Source of the DNA: Spongiibacter sp. IMCC21906
GTDB taxonomy: Bacteria > Pseudomonadota > Gammaproteobacteria > Pseudomonadales > Spongiibacteraceae
Length of the DNA stretch: 64,000 nt
Reading direction: 5' to 3'
Assembly (NCBI RefSeq): GCF_001010805.1
Contig: NZ_CP011477.1
Location: 1,627,001 to 1,691,000, forward strand
In this document: piece after piece, positions 1 through 9,193 of the stretch
Layout: each line of letters begins with the position of its first letter
Numbering within the stretch: the stretch's first letter is position 1
Notes under the pieces: generated by a model
The model's input: only the letters and a program-made list of their open reading frames with translations
Databases searched by the model: none
Told to the model about the DNA's origin: nothing
Made by a program: the position numbers and the translations under genes

Positions 1-108
1 AGAAGGCCCTGTTTTAAAAAACCATGTTCCTGCGCGCCATGTCTAGCGAGCCGTGTTCGACAAACCCTATTCGACAAGCATAGTGTTGCTAGCAATAGTA
101 CCGCTAAC

Positions 109-131
109 AAAAAACGGGCGTAAAGCCCGCT
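109..131 (-). terminator. Rho-independent terminator of speD-speE
   Basis: Read on the minus strand, a GC-rich stem of six pairs (one G-U) with a five-base loop is followed directly by a run of six T. It lies about 40 bases past the speE stop, so it should end the speDE transcript. I see nothing gene-like in bases 1-108. Confidence 0.75.
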
Positions 132-171
132 TAATGTTAAGACTCTTTTAGTGATGTGAGCTATGACGGTA

Positions 172-1020
172 TCAGCTCAAAGAATCGACAAGGTATTGAG
201 GAAGGGCAAAGCTGCCTTGATGTAGCGCCGGATTGTAATAGCGGGTTTGTATGCCGCTATCCTGATAGCGTTGCTCAAGAGTGGCTAAAGCGGTTTGTCG
301 AGCGGCAGCGTTGTCGCTGGCCCAAGCAAAGGTCATGAGGCCACCGATGTAGGTAGGAACCGGCGCGGAATAAAATCCGGTATCGGTAAACAGCGGCGAC
401 AATCGCTTATTGGTGGTGCTGACCTCATCGGGCTGCATAAAAGCAACGCCGTTTTGCGCTGCAAAAATGCCACCGGGTTTCAGGCAGCGTTTAATACCTT
501 CGTAAAACGGTGAGGTAAATAACACTTCGCCGGGACCGATGGGGTCGGTGCTGTCAGATAAAATAATGTCAAATTGGCGATCGGTGGTTTTGACATACTC
601 AATGCCGTCGTTAATCACAATTTCAGCACGAGGGTTGTCATAGGCACCTGCCGAATGATTCGGCAGATACTTTACGCACATGTCGATAACGGCTTGATCA
701 ATTTCTACTTGAACCGCACGTTCAACATTTTGATGCTTGAGCACTTCACGTAGTAATCCGCCGTCACCGCCACCAATAATCAACACGTCTTTGGCCTGAC
801 CATGGGCAAACAGTGGCACATGGGCTAGCATTTCGTGGTAGATGAATTCGTCGCGTTCGGTGGTTTGAATGATGCCGTCTAGCGCCATCACTCGACCGAA
901 GCTGGTGGACTCGAAAATGACCAGGTGCTGATGATCGGTCTTGTTTTCAAACAAGACCTCAGCGACCTCAAATCCTTGGTGATAGCCGTTATGGAGCGTT
1001 TCATTAAACCACTCAGACAT
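172..1020 (-). CDS. speE: Spermidine synthase
   Basis: Polyamine aminopropyltransferase: moves the aminopropyl group of decarboxylated S-adenosylmethionine to putrescine, giving spermidine and methylthioadenosine in the cytosol. At 282 residues it has normal length (E. coli SpeE has 288). The nucleotide-binding motif GGGDGG is at residues 83-88, and DSTDPIGP at 156-163 carries the conserved acidic residues of the active site. The start overlaps the end of speD by 8 bases, so the two genes are translationally coupled, and this pairing fits because SpeD makes the substrate SpeE uses. A terminator follows at 109-131. Confidence 0.95.
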   Translation of the reverse strand: MSEWFNETLHNGYHQGFEVAEVLFENKTDHQHLVIFESTSFGRVMALDGIIQTTERDEFIYHEMLAHVPLFAHGQAKDVLIIGGGDGGLLREVLKHQNVERAVQVEIDQAVIDMCVKYLPNHSAGAYDNPRAEIVINDGIEYVKTTDRQFDIILSDSTDPIGPGEVLFTSPFYEGIKRCLKPGGIFAAQNGVAFMQPDEVSTTNKRLSPLFTDTGFYSAPVPTYIGGLMTFAWASDNAAARQTALATLEQRYQDSGIQTRYYNPALHQGSFALPQYLVDSLS

Positions 1021-1468
1021 CGCCCATATTCCCGCGCAGGTTTTCGCCCACCTCTACACGAGAGGGGTTGAAGGCCTTTTGCAGGATGCCCACAGCAAGC
1101 TCGGGTTTAGCGTCGCCACACATAAAGACATCAAAGGCGGCATAGTCGCGCTCTGGCCAAGTGTGTACGCTGATATGAGATTCAGCCAAAACTGCTACTC
1201 CAGACACGCCACCATTAGGGGTGAAGTGGTGCATATGAATATGCAACAGAGTTGCTCCGCATTCGCGAACGCAGTCTAAAAAGGCTTGTTCCATACGGGG
1301 GATATCATCGAGGTGGGATGCGCCCCAAAGATCGATAATAAGGTGTGTGCCGGCATAGGCCATGCCATCACGGACAATAAAATGGTCCAAATTGTCGTCC
1401 GATTGGCTAATCGGGTTGCAGCTAGCCGCGCTGGCCTCCATCTGAGGCATGAGATCTAAACTTTTCAT
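1013..1468 (-). CDS. speD: S-adenosylmethionine decarboxylase proenzyme
   Basis: Makes decarboxylated AdoMet, the aminopropyl donor for SpeE. The protein cleaves itself to form a pyruvoyl cofactor; the expected processing site is E96-S97 in the motif [11 protein letters not shown]. At 151 residues it belongs to the short prokaryotic class (class 1B type), not the long E. coli class, and it has an N-terminal extension of about 25 residues before the conserved core. A GGAGG stretch lies about a dozen bases before the ATG. First gene of a two-gene operon with speE. Confidence 0.93.
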   Translation of the reverse strand: MKSLDLMPQMEASAASCNPISQSDDNLDHFIVRDGMAYAGTHLIIDLWGASHLDDIPRMEQAFLDCVRECGATLLHIHMHHFTPNGGVSGVAVLAESHISVHTWPERDYAAFDVFMCGDAKPELAVGILQKAFNPSRVEVGENLRGNMGDV

Positions 1469-1607
1469 CTCGCATAAATCCTCCGCAGGGGTGAAAGAAG
1501 CGGCGATTTAAACGTTTTTTGCTTTAAATAGCAACCTTAAAATAGTTAAAAAAATGCCCCGGAATTTTACTTATAAACTAAGGACTTATGTATAGCAGCT
1601 AGACTTG

Positions 1608-1633
1608 CCTGGCAATGCCAAAGCATTGTCAGG
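1608..1633. repeat. Inverted repeat between speD and msrA
   Basis: Two 11-base arms, CCTGGCAATGC and GCATTGTCAGG, pair with one G-T wobble around the loop CAAA. No T run follows on either strand, so it does not look like a terminator. It lies in the shared upstream region of two divergent genes and could be an operator or an RNA hairpin in the msrA leader. The rest of 1469-1725 is AT-rich with no clear promoter match. Confidence 0.5.
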
Positions 1634-1725
1634 GGCTGGTATAAAGGTAGCGTAACAGGGCATATTAGACGGCAGCCAAATGACAATGTCCGTTTCGTAG
1701 ACCCCATATTTTCAGGAGCCTCACT

Positions 1726-2388
1726 ATGAGTATATTCGATCGCTATGTAAAACCGGCTAAATCGTTGGTATTACCCACCGCAGAAGAGGCTCTGCCCGGA
1801 CGCTCAGCCACCATGAAAGTACCCGAAAAGCATGCGGTTTTGGCGACGGCAATGGTGCCGCCATTTCCGGCGCACTGCGACCAAATTTATTTTGGCTTGG
1901 GTTGCTTTTGGGGTGCCGAGCGTTGTTTCTGGCAACTGCCGGGCGTTTATACCACCGCAGTGGGCTATTCGGCGGGACATACACCCAACCCCATTTATGA
2001 AGAAGTGTGCTCGGGCATGACGGGCCACAATGAAGTGGTGTTGGTGGTATATGATCCAGCGGTGTTGCCACTGGAAAAATTACTGGCAGTGTTTTGGGAA
2101 AGCCATAATCCTACCGAGGGAATGAGCCAAGGTAATGATGTTGGCACGCAGTACCGCAGTGGTATTTATTGCCTTGATGAGACTCAATTACAGCTAGCGA
2201 AGCAGTCTCGACAACGCTACCAGCAGGCGTTAACGCAGAGTAAACGAAAGATCGCTGAAATTACGACTGAAGTGGAAATGGCCGGGCCGTTTTATTACGC
2301 CGAACCGTACCACCAACAATATTTAGAGAAGAACCCCGGAGGCTACTGCGGCTTGGGCGGCTTGGGTATTAAATGCGAGCTTGAGTAA
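1726..2388 (+). CDS. msrA: Peptide-methionine (S)-S-oxide reductase
   Basis: Repairs oxidised methionine (S-sulfoxide form) in proteins, using thioredoxin for recycling. The catalytic cysteine is C60 in [11 protein letters not shown], and the likely recycling cysteines are C208 and C217 in the Gly-rich tail ([13 protein letters not shown]), as in the three-cysteine E. coli type. Length is 220 residues, with the long N-terminal arm typical of E. coli-like MsrA (212 residues). An AGGAG ribosome-binding site sits about 9 bases before the ATG. It stands alone, divergent from speDE and convergent with apaH. Confidence 0.95.
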   Translation: MSIFDRYVKPAKSLVLPTAEEALPGRSATMKVPEKHAVLATAMVPPFPAHCDQIYFGLGCFWGAERCFWQLPGVYTTAVGYSAGHTPNPIYEEVCSGMTGHNEVVLVVYDPAVLPLEKLLAVFWESHNPTEGMSQGNDVGTQYRSGIYCLDETQLQLAKQSRQRYQQALTQSKRKIAEITTEVEMAGPFYYAEPYHQQYLEKNPGGYCGLGGLGIKCELE

Positions 2389-2417
2389 AAGGATGACATC
2401 GAGGGCAAGTGAAGGGC

Positions 2418-3227
2418 TTAGCTGCACTGCTGTTGGTAACGTTGCCGGGTTTCCATATTCAGCAGTGTCATGCAGTTACCCCACACGCAGCCACTGTCTA
2501 AGCCAATAATATCCTCCCGGCCTGTTTTGCCCTGCAAGGCCGCCCAGTGACCAAATATAATCGTTTCTTGGCGGTCGCCGGGTGCTTGCCAGTCAAACCA
2601 CGCCTTGTCACCCGCTGGAAAGGCTTCGCCGTCGCCCTTGTAGGCTAAGTTCAGGCTGCCCTGTTCGTCACATAAGCGCATGCGGGTAAGATAATTTGTG
2701 ATGCAGCGGAATCGCTCCATGCCCTGTAAGTCATCATGCCAACAACTCGGTTCATTGCCGTACATGGCCGCTAAAAACCCATCAAGCTGATCACTTTGCA
2801 GCACGGTTTGTATTTCTTTGCTAAGGGCGAGGGCTTTGTCACTGGACCAGATACTGGGAATGCCAGCATGAGACATTATGAAGTCACCACTGGGGTCACG
2901 GTAAACAAGGGGCAAGGTGCACAACCAGTCCATTAGCGTTTTACGGTCGGGGGCTTTTAGCAACGCTTTGAGGGTGGGGTGCCGGCCTCGGCTTGTTGCC
3001 CCCCGGGCTAGTGCTAAGGTGTGAAGGTCATGATTGCCCAGAGTGATTTTTAAACTGTCGCGAATACCATAGAGAAATCGCAGCGTGTCCAGCGAGTCTG
3101 GGCCGCGATTGACTAAATCCCCCACCAGCCATAATTCGTCTGTGCTGGGGTCAAAGTTGCACTGCTTTAATAATTTTTTTAGCGGTTTTAAACAACCTTG
3201 TAAATCCCCTACGGCAAAACGCGTCAT
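2418..3227 (-). CDS. apaH: Symmetrical bis(5'-nucleosyl)-tetraphosphatase
   Basis: Hydrolyses Ap4A to two ADP; ApaH can also remove Np4 caps from RNA 5' ends. It is a calcineurin-like metallophosphatase with GDLQGC near residue 7, GDLVNRGPDS and GNHD in the usual order. The first motif has Gln where E. coli has His (GDVHG); from memory this Gln form is common in Pseudomonas-like ApaH, so it is not a defect. Length is 269 residues. It starts 10 bases after apaG and is the last gene of the lptD-surA-pdxA-rsmA-apaG-apaH operon. Confidence 0.94.
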   Translation of the reverse strand: MTRFAVGDLQGCLKPLKKLLKQCNFDPSTDELWLVGDLVNRGPDSLDTLRFLYGIRDSLKITLGNHDLHTLALARGATSRGRHPTLKALLKAPDRKTLMDWLCTLPLVYRDPSGDFIMSHAGIPSIWSSDKALALSKEIQTVLQSDQLDGFLAAMYGNEPSCWHDDLQGMERFRCITNYLTRMRLCDEQGSLNLAYKGDGEAFPAGDKAWFDWQAPGDRQETIIFGHWAALQGKTGREDIIGLDSGCVWGNCMTLLNMETRQRYQQQCS

Positions 3228-3237
3228 GGCGAACGGC

Positions 3238-3615
3238 TCAGTGCAACGCGGAGGGTTGCGCTAAAGAAAAGACAGCAATCGGTGCAATAAAGGGACGGCC
3301 CGAGGCGCTGATCATTTCATAGCTGCCTTCCATGGTGCCCACAGCGGTATTAATGACCGCCCCGGAGGTGTAGCGAAAGGCTTCACCCGGTTCGATCAAG
3401 GGCTGCTTGCCGACGACGCCTTCACCGTGAACTTCCTGCACTTCATTGTCGCCATCGGTAATAATCCAGTGCCGATTGAGCAGGCGCACGGCTTCGTCAC
3501 CGGTGTTTTGTACGGTGATGGTATAGGCAAAAGCAAAGCGCTGCTGCGCCAGATCAGATTGCTCTTTCAGGAATTCAGTTTCTACGGTAATTTCTACGGC
3601 TGTGCTCTCTGACAT
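3238..3615 (-). CDS. apaG: ApaG domain protein (Co2+/Mg2+ efflux protein family)
   Basis: Small single-domain beta-sandwich protein of 125 residues; the family is linked to metal tolerance, with unsettled biochemistry. Conserved stretches seen are FAYTITVQNTG, the GEGVVGKQP loop and GTMEGSYEM. The reading frame is open upstream to 3747, but that would overlap the end of rsmA and add residues unlike the family, so I chose the ATG at 3615, which gives the usual length of about 125. It lies 37 bases after rsmA and 10 bases before apaH, the usual gammaproteobacterial order. Confidence 0.92.
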   Translation of the reverse strand: MSESTAVEITVETEFLKEQSDLAQQRFAFAYTITVQNTGDEAVRLLNRHWIITDGDNEVQEVHGEGVVGKQPLIEPGEAFRYTSGAVINTAVGTMEGSYEMISASGRPFIAPIAVFSLAQPSALH

Positions 3616-3652
3616 AGTTTTCTCGGTAGTGAATAACTTGAGGTTGCTGACT

Positions 3653-4435
3653 TTAGGACTGTACGCTATTCGCAATGGCGACGAAATCAGCGAGTTCAAG
3701 TCGCTCGGGGCGCAGGCCCGGATCAATGCCCAGTTTTTCCAGTGCATCGCTGCTGATTAATTCTTTAAGGTTGTTACGCAAGGTCTTGCGACGTTGATTG
3801 AAAGCGCTGCGTAACACCTGCTGTAATTTTTCGACATCCTTGGCGGGATGGGGCAAGGTTTGATGGGGAGTCAGCCTGACAATAGCTGATTGTACCTTTG
3901 GCCGGGGTGAAAAGGCCTCGGGGGGTACTTCAAATAGATTCTCTACCTGGCAGTAGTATTGGGCCATGATACTCAGTCGCCCGTAAGCCTTGCTGCCAGA
4001 GGACGCGGCCAGCCGCTCTACCACTTCTTTTTGCAGCATAAAGTGCATATCGGCAATGCCCGACTGCTGGCTGAGCAGGTGAAAAATCAAGGGTGTAGAG
4101 ATGTTGTAGGGCAGGTTGCCGACAACCCGTAGTTTGTCGTCGCCAGCCAATGCCTGAATATCAAACTTGAGTGCGTCACCTTGAAATAAACGAAAATTAC
4201 TCTTTGCCGCAAACTTCTCTTCTAATATTGGTAGCAGGTCTCGGTCCAGCTCTATAACGGATAGCTCGCAGCCAGATTCCAAAAGCTCTTCGGTAATGGC
4301 GCCCTGGCCGGGGCCAATCTCAAGCAGTCGCTGCTTGGGAAGTGGATGTACTGACGAAACGATACGGCGGATGATGCCTTGATCGTGGAGAAAGTTTTGT
4401 CCGAAGCGTTTTCGTGCGCGGTGCTTTTGTTCCAT
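3653..4435 (-). CDS. rsmA: 16S rRNA dimethyladenosine transferase
   Basis: Dimethylates two adjacent adenosines (A1518 and A1519 in E. coli numbering) in the 3' terminal helix of 16S rRNA, a late step in small-subunit maturation. The protein shows the family N-terminus RKRFGQNFLHD, the SAM-binding motif LEIGPGQGAITE, and the catalytic NLPYNIST motif. Length is 260 residues. Its ATG shares one base with the pdxA stop (TAATG), which implies translational coupling. Confidence 0.96.
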   Translation of the reverse strand: MEQKHRARKRFGQNFLHDQGIIRRIVSSVHPLPKQRLLEIGPGQGAITEELLESGCELSVIELDRDLLPILEEKFAAKSNFRLFQGDALKFDIQALAGDDKLRVVGNLPYNISTPLIFHLLSQQSGIADMHFMLQKEVVERLAASSGSKAYGRLSIMAQYYCQVENLFEVPPEAFSPRPKVQSAIVRLTPHQTLPHPAKDVEKLQQVLRSAFNQRRKTLRNNLKELISSDALEKLGIDPGLRPERLELADFVAIANSVQS

Positions 4436-5430
4436 TAGGGTGTTATTCCTGATTGGGCACGACTCATGGCAATGGCTGTCGTGAGTGCCGCTTCAAAGCT
4501 GCCTAGGTCTGCCAGGCCTTTACCGGCCAAATCCAGTGCCGTGCCGTGGTCTACCGACGTGCGGATAATGGGCAGCCCGAGGGTGATGTTCACCGCGCGA
4601 CCGAAGCCTTGATATTTAAGTACGGGTAAGCCCTGGTCGTGGTACATCGCCAATACGGCGTCACAGTTGCTGAGATATTTGGGTGTAAAGGCGGTGTCAG
4701 CGGGCAGTGGCCCGGTGATTTGCCAGCCCCGGTCTCGGAGCTGATCCAGACAGGGAATAATAATATCAATTTCTTCCCGGCCCATGTGTCCACCTTCGCC
4801 GGCATGGGGGTTGAGGCCCAGCACGATAATCTTCGGGGCGGCGATGCCAAATTGCTCTTGTAGGCTGCGATACAGTATTTCGGCGACCTCGGTGAGGTTG
4901 CCTGGAGTGATGGCAGCGGGCACAGCGCTTAAGGGCAGATGAGTGGTGACTAGGGCAACACGTAGTGATTCGGTTGCCAACATCATGACCACTTTCTCAA
5001 CACCACAACGCTGAGCTAAAAATTCGGTATGGCCACTAAAGGCAATGCCCGCATCGTTGATAATCGACTTTTGAACGGGACCGGTAATTAAACCGTGACA
5101 CTGCTTGCTTAGGCAGCTGTCGGTCGCTTTTTCCAGCGTGCTCAATACGTATTGGGCGTTATGCCTGTCGAGCTGACCGGGTTTCGCAGGGGCATTAAGT
5201 GGCACCGCGAGGCATTTTATGGTGCCGGGAGTGTGTTGCTGAGGCGGCGCAGCAAAATCTACCGCCTGACATTGCAGGGGTAGACTGAGCTGATGGGCAC
5301 GCTGTTGCAGCAGCTCTGGGTCAGCAACCGCCACCAGCTCTGCTGGCCAAGATTGCTGTGCGAGCTTGGCGAGTAACTCTGGTCCAATGCCAGCCGGTTC
5401 GCCTGGTGTTATGGCTAGCCTTGGAATCAT
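4435..5430 (-). CDS. pdxA: 4-hydroxythreonine-4-phosphate dehydrogenase
   Basis: NAD-dependent oxidation of 4-phosphohydroxy-threonine in the DXP-dependent pyridoxal phosphate pathway. Motifs are [10 protein letters not shown] at the N-terminus and the metal-binding histidines in [18 protein letters not shown] and [13 protein letters not shown]. At 331 residues it matches the family. Both ends overlap neighbours by a single base (surA stop/pdxA ATG and pdxA stop/rsmA ATG), so the three genes are tightly coupled. Confidence 0.96.
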   Translation of the reverse strand: MIPRLAITPGEPAGIGPELLAKLAQQSWPAELVAVADPELLQQRAHQLSLPLQCQAVDFAAPPQQHTPGTIKCLAVPLNAPAKPGQLDRHNAQYVLSTLEKATDSCLSKQCHGLITGPVQKSIINDAGIAFSGHTEFLAQRCGVEKVVMMLATESLRVALVTTHLPLSAVPAAITPGNLTEVAEILYRSLQEQFGIAAPKIIVLGLNPHAGEGGHMGREEIDIIIPCLDQLRDRGWQITGPLPADTAFTPKYLSNCDAVLAMYHDQGLPVLKYQGFGRAVNITLGLPIIRTSVDHGTALDLAGKGLADLGSFEAALTTAIAMSRAQSGITP

Positions 5431-6692
5431 TAAAGTTTTTCGTCAACAAACGCTTCGCTGCGAATTTTGCGTAACCATGCTTCCAGTTCTTGATCAAACT
5501 TGCGGTCATGCAAGGCCCGGCGGGCGAGCCGTTCGCGAATTTCGTTGGTGACATCTTCCCGGCGACGCTCTTCTACTTTAATAATGTGCCAGCCAAAGTT
5601 TGATTTGACGGGAGGGCTGATATCACCCACCGCGGTGTTATCCATGGCTTTTTCAAACTCAGGTACAAGCTGGCCGGGCGTTGTCCAGCCTAGGCTGCCG
5701 CCTTCCTGGGCAGAGCCAATATCTTCAGAAAACTTTTTGGCTAACTCTGCGAAGGACTCACCTTGTTTGACGCGTTGGCGTAAATCCGCAGCCAGTTGTC
5801 GAGATTGCTCCTCATCGCGAATAGCGGAGGTTTTAAGCAAAATATGCCGAACCTTTGTTTGATCAACCAGTTCAGCAACGCCGCGGCTGGCGAGCAATTG
5901 CACCACGTGATAACCGCTGGCACTTTGCAGAGGCTCCGAGACGTCGCCATCCTGAAGGCTTGATGTCACGTCGGCAAACAAGCTGGGGAGATCTTGCTGT
6001 TTACGCCAGCCCAGGTCACTGCCTTGTACGCCATTTACATTTTCGTAACTGGCACCATTGCGCAGCGCCTTGGCTACGGCTTCTGCTTTTGCCTTTGCCT
6101 GCTTGCGCTGGGCTTCGCTGGCATCAGAGGGTACGGGAATCAGTACGTGGGCCAAGCGGTAGTCTGGTGAGGTTCTCGCTTGACCTTCCTCAGACTTGAG
6201 ATAGTTATCAACTTCTTGTTCGGTGACTTGAATGCGCTGGTTGACGTTACCCGCCTGTACCCGCTGGATAATCATCTCGCGGCGAACCTGTTCCCGCAGT
6301 TCCAGATAAGAGCTGCCGTTGGAGATCAGGGCCTGGCGAAATTGTTCAAGGCTCATGTTGTTCTGAGCCGCAATGCGGGTTACCGCTTGGTTCAGCTCTT
6401 CATCGTCAATACGCAGACCTACCCGATTGGCCATTTGCAGCTGAATACTTTCCAGTATCAGCATGTCCAATATCTCTTTGCGGAGCTGGTCATCTGGCGG
6501 GGCGGTTTGGCCAGCGCGCTGGATATTGTTTTTGACGGTCTGTAGACGATTGTCCAGCTCGCTGATGAGTATTACGTCGTCATCAACAATGGCGGCAATT
6601 CTATCCAGCCACTGGACATCAGCGTTGGCAAAGGAGCTCATGATGGCCATCAGGGCAATCATTAAAACGTGGGATACGCGCATTTTATTCAT
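5430..6692 (-). CDS. surA: Periplasmic chaperone and peptidyl-prolyl isomerase SurA
   Basis: Escorts unfolded outer-membrane proteins, including LptD, through the periplasm. From the chosen ATG (6692) it has 420 residues with a signal peptide ending near SSFANA, a SurA N-terminal domain, two parvulin domains (P1 from about [11 protein letters not shown]2 from about TKVRHILLK) and a short C-terminal helix. P1 looks about nine residues shorter than in E. coli between NGAS and GSDLGW, while P2 looks intact. The frame stays open to 6755, but the ATG at 6692 (or 6683) places a proper signal sequence first. It overlaps the lptD stop by 8 bases. Confidence 0.93.
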   Translation of the reverse strand: MNKMRVSHVLMIALMAIMSSFANADVQWLDRIAAIVDDDVILISELDNRLQTVKNNIQRAGQTAPPDDQLRKEILDMLILESIQLQMANRVGLRIDDEELNQAVTRIAAQNNMSLEQFRQALISNGSSYLELREQVRREMIIQRVQAGNVNQRIQVTEQEVDNYLKSEEGQARTSPDYRLAHVLIPVPSDASEAQRKQAKAKAEAVAKALRNGASYENVNGVQGSDLGWRKQQDLPSLFADVTSSLQDGDVSEPLQSASGYHVVQLLASRGVAELVDQTKVRHILLKTSAIRDEEQSRQLAADLRQRVKQGESFAELAKKFSEDIGSAQEGGSLGWTTPGQLVPEFEKAMDNTAVGDISPPVKSNFGWHIIKVEERRREDVTNEIRERLARRALHDRKFDQELEAWLRKIRSEAFVDEKL

Positions 6693-9075
6693 CAGATTGG
6701 TAACCAAAGATACTTTCCTTAAGAGTATTGCTGACGGCTGTTCCCAAGCCACCAAGACCCTTCAATTGAAATTCCACCAGAATGGCCGAATCGCGTTCGG
6801 TGCCGCCGACGTTAGACCCTAGCACGTCGTCAGGTTCCAACGCACTTTGAAAGACTATTCGGGTCAGCCAGCAACAGTTCTGATATTCTGCGCCGACTAG
6901 GTTTTCTACCGAGCGGCTGTTTTCGAAATCGTGCTGTGTTTTTACGAAGAGCTTCCATTGATTATTAATTGGCAGGCTCAACGACGCTTCTGCCTGGCGA
7001 ACGTCGGACTCCAAGCCACCAAATTGGTTGCCTTCGCGGCGAAAGGTGTAGCCAATATTAAACAACACATTGCTATCGCTGCGCAGATGGTAGCTTAGAT
7101 TGCTCTGATTAATCATCCCCTGCCGTGCATCTAATAGCAGATCGGCGCTAAACCAATGATTATCTCTGGGTAAAAAGCGAACTTGAGTGGCGACGTCGGA
7201 GTTACTGCTGCGTCGCTCTTCGTCGCCGGGGAGCTGTACCCGGCCGTCGTCAAAGTAGTAAAGCTGGCCAACGCTAACGGTAAGAATTTCCCGGCCGATA
7301 TCGTTGTTAATAAAACGGCTGCTGACACCCACGGCGACCTGGTCGGCGTCATCCAGCCGGTCGCGGCCCGTAAAGCGGGTGTCTCGAAACAATTGCTGAT
7401 ACGTGAAGGTAAGGGCTGAGCTATCGAAGTCGGGCTGGTCTCCCTGATCTTCGTATTCGGCATAGCGATAAAAAACCCGTGGCTCCAGCGTCTGAGTCCA
7501 AGACTGCTCTTGAAATTCCAACGGCCGTTCAAAATACATGCCGGCATCCACGCTCATTTGCGCGCTGCTAGCGGCGGGGTTTTCTTCGAGTCCTGCCGAT
7601 TGCGCGTCTTCCAATTGATAAGCTACATGACGGGTTTTGTAGGCGGGCTCAATAAAGCCCCAACGCCAGCGCATGGGTAGGCTGACACCGGCGTCGCCAT
7701 AAAACCGTTGGCCGGTGATATTGCTGCCACCCTCAGAGATGGGATCGCGGTGGGCAAAATCGGTGAATTCAAACGCGATACTGGGCTCAAGAGCAAAGTT
7801 TTTGGCGGGTGAAATGTAGTTCAAGCTGAGTTGGGGTAGCTTTTGGTAGGGGTCATCTACCGTGGCAATGGTTTGATAACGCTGCACTTCTAAGCTGCTT
7901 AGCCAGTTGTTGGCCCGGTAATGCACGGCGGCTTGCTGCTTTAAATGGGTACTGCGTTTAACCGCCAGATTGGCCAGTCCCAAGTCAGTAAAGTAATCCT
8001 CGTCACTCACTCGGGTAAAGTCTATTTCGGTGGAGACTTGGTCGTTAATAAAGCCCTGTTCTTGAACACCTAGTAGCCAGCGGTCAATATTTTCTTTTTG
8101 ATCGTTGGGCAAATAGCCGGTGTTGATTTCCCATTCGCTGTAGGCATTGAGGTAGCGAAACTCGGTTTCTAAGGCCTCGCCGCGTTGCTCAATAAAGCGT
8201 GGCGCTAGCATGAGGTCGTAGTTCGGTGCCAAATTAATGTAATAGGGCATGGAAATGTCGAGGCTGCCGTCTGCTACCCCAAAGGTCGGAAACAAAAAGC
8301 CTGTCGCCCGGCGATCGTCAACGGGAAAGTTGAGATAGGGCGAGTAAAACACCGGCACGTCATAGATTCGAATGGATGTGCCCCGGGCCACGCCACGGCC
8401 GGATTCGTAATTTAATTCAATCTCGTCAGCATGTAAGGACCAGGTTTCTTTATCGGGTGTGCACTGGGTGTAGCTGGCCTTTTCGAGCACAAACGTTGTT
8501 GTGTTGGGGCGGGAGATGCGTCCGGCACTGCCTCTGGCGCCGGGCTCGTAGGCCAGTATTTCGGCCTGTTCTATTTCGCCGAGGCCGAGATTGGTGTCAA
8601 TGCGTGCATATTGACCTCGCAGCAGTACGCCTGGCTGACGCAGCACCACATTGTCTCTCAGTACTACGGTGCTATTACTGCGGTCATATTGCGCGTAACC
8701 CGCATCCAGGCTGAGGCTGCCTTTACGCAGCTCTACCAGACCGCTCATGGTGGCCTTGTTTCCCAGTGACTCAATGGTATTGGCAGACACATTCAGCGGT
8801 GCTTCGATGGGCGTGCTATTCGCCCCTTCCCACTGCCTGGCGGGCTCTACAAATCGGCCTTCACAGCCGGGTTCCAGTTGACAGCGTTGGGAGTCGCTAA
8901 GATATTCATTGGGTAGCCAGTTCCAATGCTTGTAATAGGCGGGTAAGGTTTCTGGGAAATCATTTACCGTGGGCTTGGGAGCCGTTGCACAGCTCTGCGT
9001 CGGCGCAGCTTGGCCGAGAGCGAGTCCACTGGCGAGCAGCAGAGCAGAGATTATAAAGTGGCGTGACGCTGGCAT
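6685..9075 (-). CDS. lptD: LPS-assembly protein LptD
   Basis: Outer-membrane beta-barrel that, with LptE, inserts lipopolysaccharide into the outer leaflet. The 796-residue product has a signal peptide (PASRHFIISALLLASG), a periplasmic OstA/LptA-like jellyroll (about residues 100-260) and a large C-terminal barrel. The adjacent cysteine pair near the C-terminus (QNCCWLTR) and N-terminal cysteines fit the known inter-domain disulfides. The frame is open to 9255, but that would overlap the divergent amgK; ATG 9075 gives a clean signal peptide, although I see no strong ribosome-binding site before it. First gene of a six-gene operon, placed next to its own chaperone surA. Confidence 0.94.
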   Translation of the reverse strand: MPASRHFIISALLLASGLALGQAAPTQSCATAPKPTVNDFPETLPAYYKHWNWLPNEYLSDSQRCQLEPGCEGRFVEPARQWEGANSTPIEAPLNVSANTIESLGNKATMSGLVELRKGSLSLDAGYAQYDRSNSTVVLRDNVVLRQPGVLLRGQYARIDTNLGLGEIEQAEILAYEPGARGSAGRISRPNTTTFVLEKASYTQCTPDKETWSLHADEIELNYESGRGVARGTSIRIYDVPVFYSPYLNFPVDDRRATGFLFPTFGVADGSLDISMPYYINLAPNYDLMLAPRFIEQRGEALETEFRYLNAYSEWEINTGYLPNDQKENIDRWLLGVQEQGFINDQVSTEIDFTRVSDEDYFTDLGLANLAVKRSTHLKQQAAVHYRANNWLSSLEVQRYQTIATVDDPYQKLPQLSLNYISPAKNFALEPSIAFEFTDFAHRDPISEGGSNITGQRFYGDAGVSLPMRWRWGFIEPAYKTRHVAYQLEDAQSAGLEENPAASSAQMSVDAGMYFERPLEFQEQSWTQTLEPRVFYRYAEYEDQGDQPDFDSSALTFTYQQLFRDTRFTGRDRLDDADQVAVGVSSRFINNDIGREILTVSVGQLYYFDDGRVQLPGDEERRSSNSDVATQVRFLPRDNHWFSADLLLDARQGMINQSNLSYHLRSDSNVLFNIGYTFRREGNQFGGLESDVRQAEASLSLPINNQWKLFVKTQHDFENSRSVENLVGAEYQNCCWLTRIVFQSALEPDDVLGSNVGGTERDSAILVEFQLKGLGGLGTAVSNTLKESIFGYQSDE

Positions 9076-9193
9076 GCAGTGCAAATCGTTACTAATCGCG
9101 GTGGAGCCCCCATTGGCGAAGGTGGATAATAAAGCATTCTCTGCTAGGATGCCCGCCTGTATCGCGAAAAGCTGAGAATTCCCCACCGTTATC

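Noticed and set aside
3616-3747. Upstream extension of apaG to an earlier start
   Set aside because: It would overlap the end of rsmA and add 44 residues unlike the family; the start at 3615 gives the normal length.
6180-6545. Long plus-strand open frames opposite surA and lptD
   Set aside because: They are antisense to well-supported genes and show no domain or ribosome-binding site.
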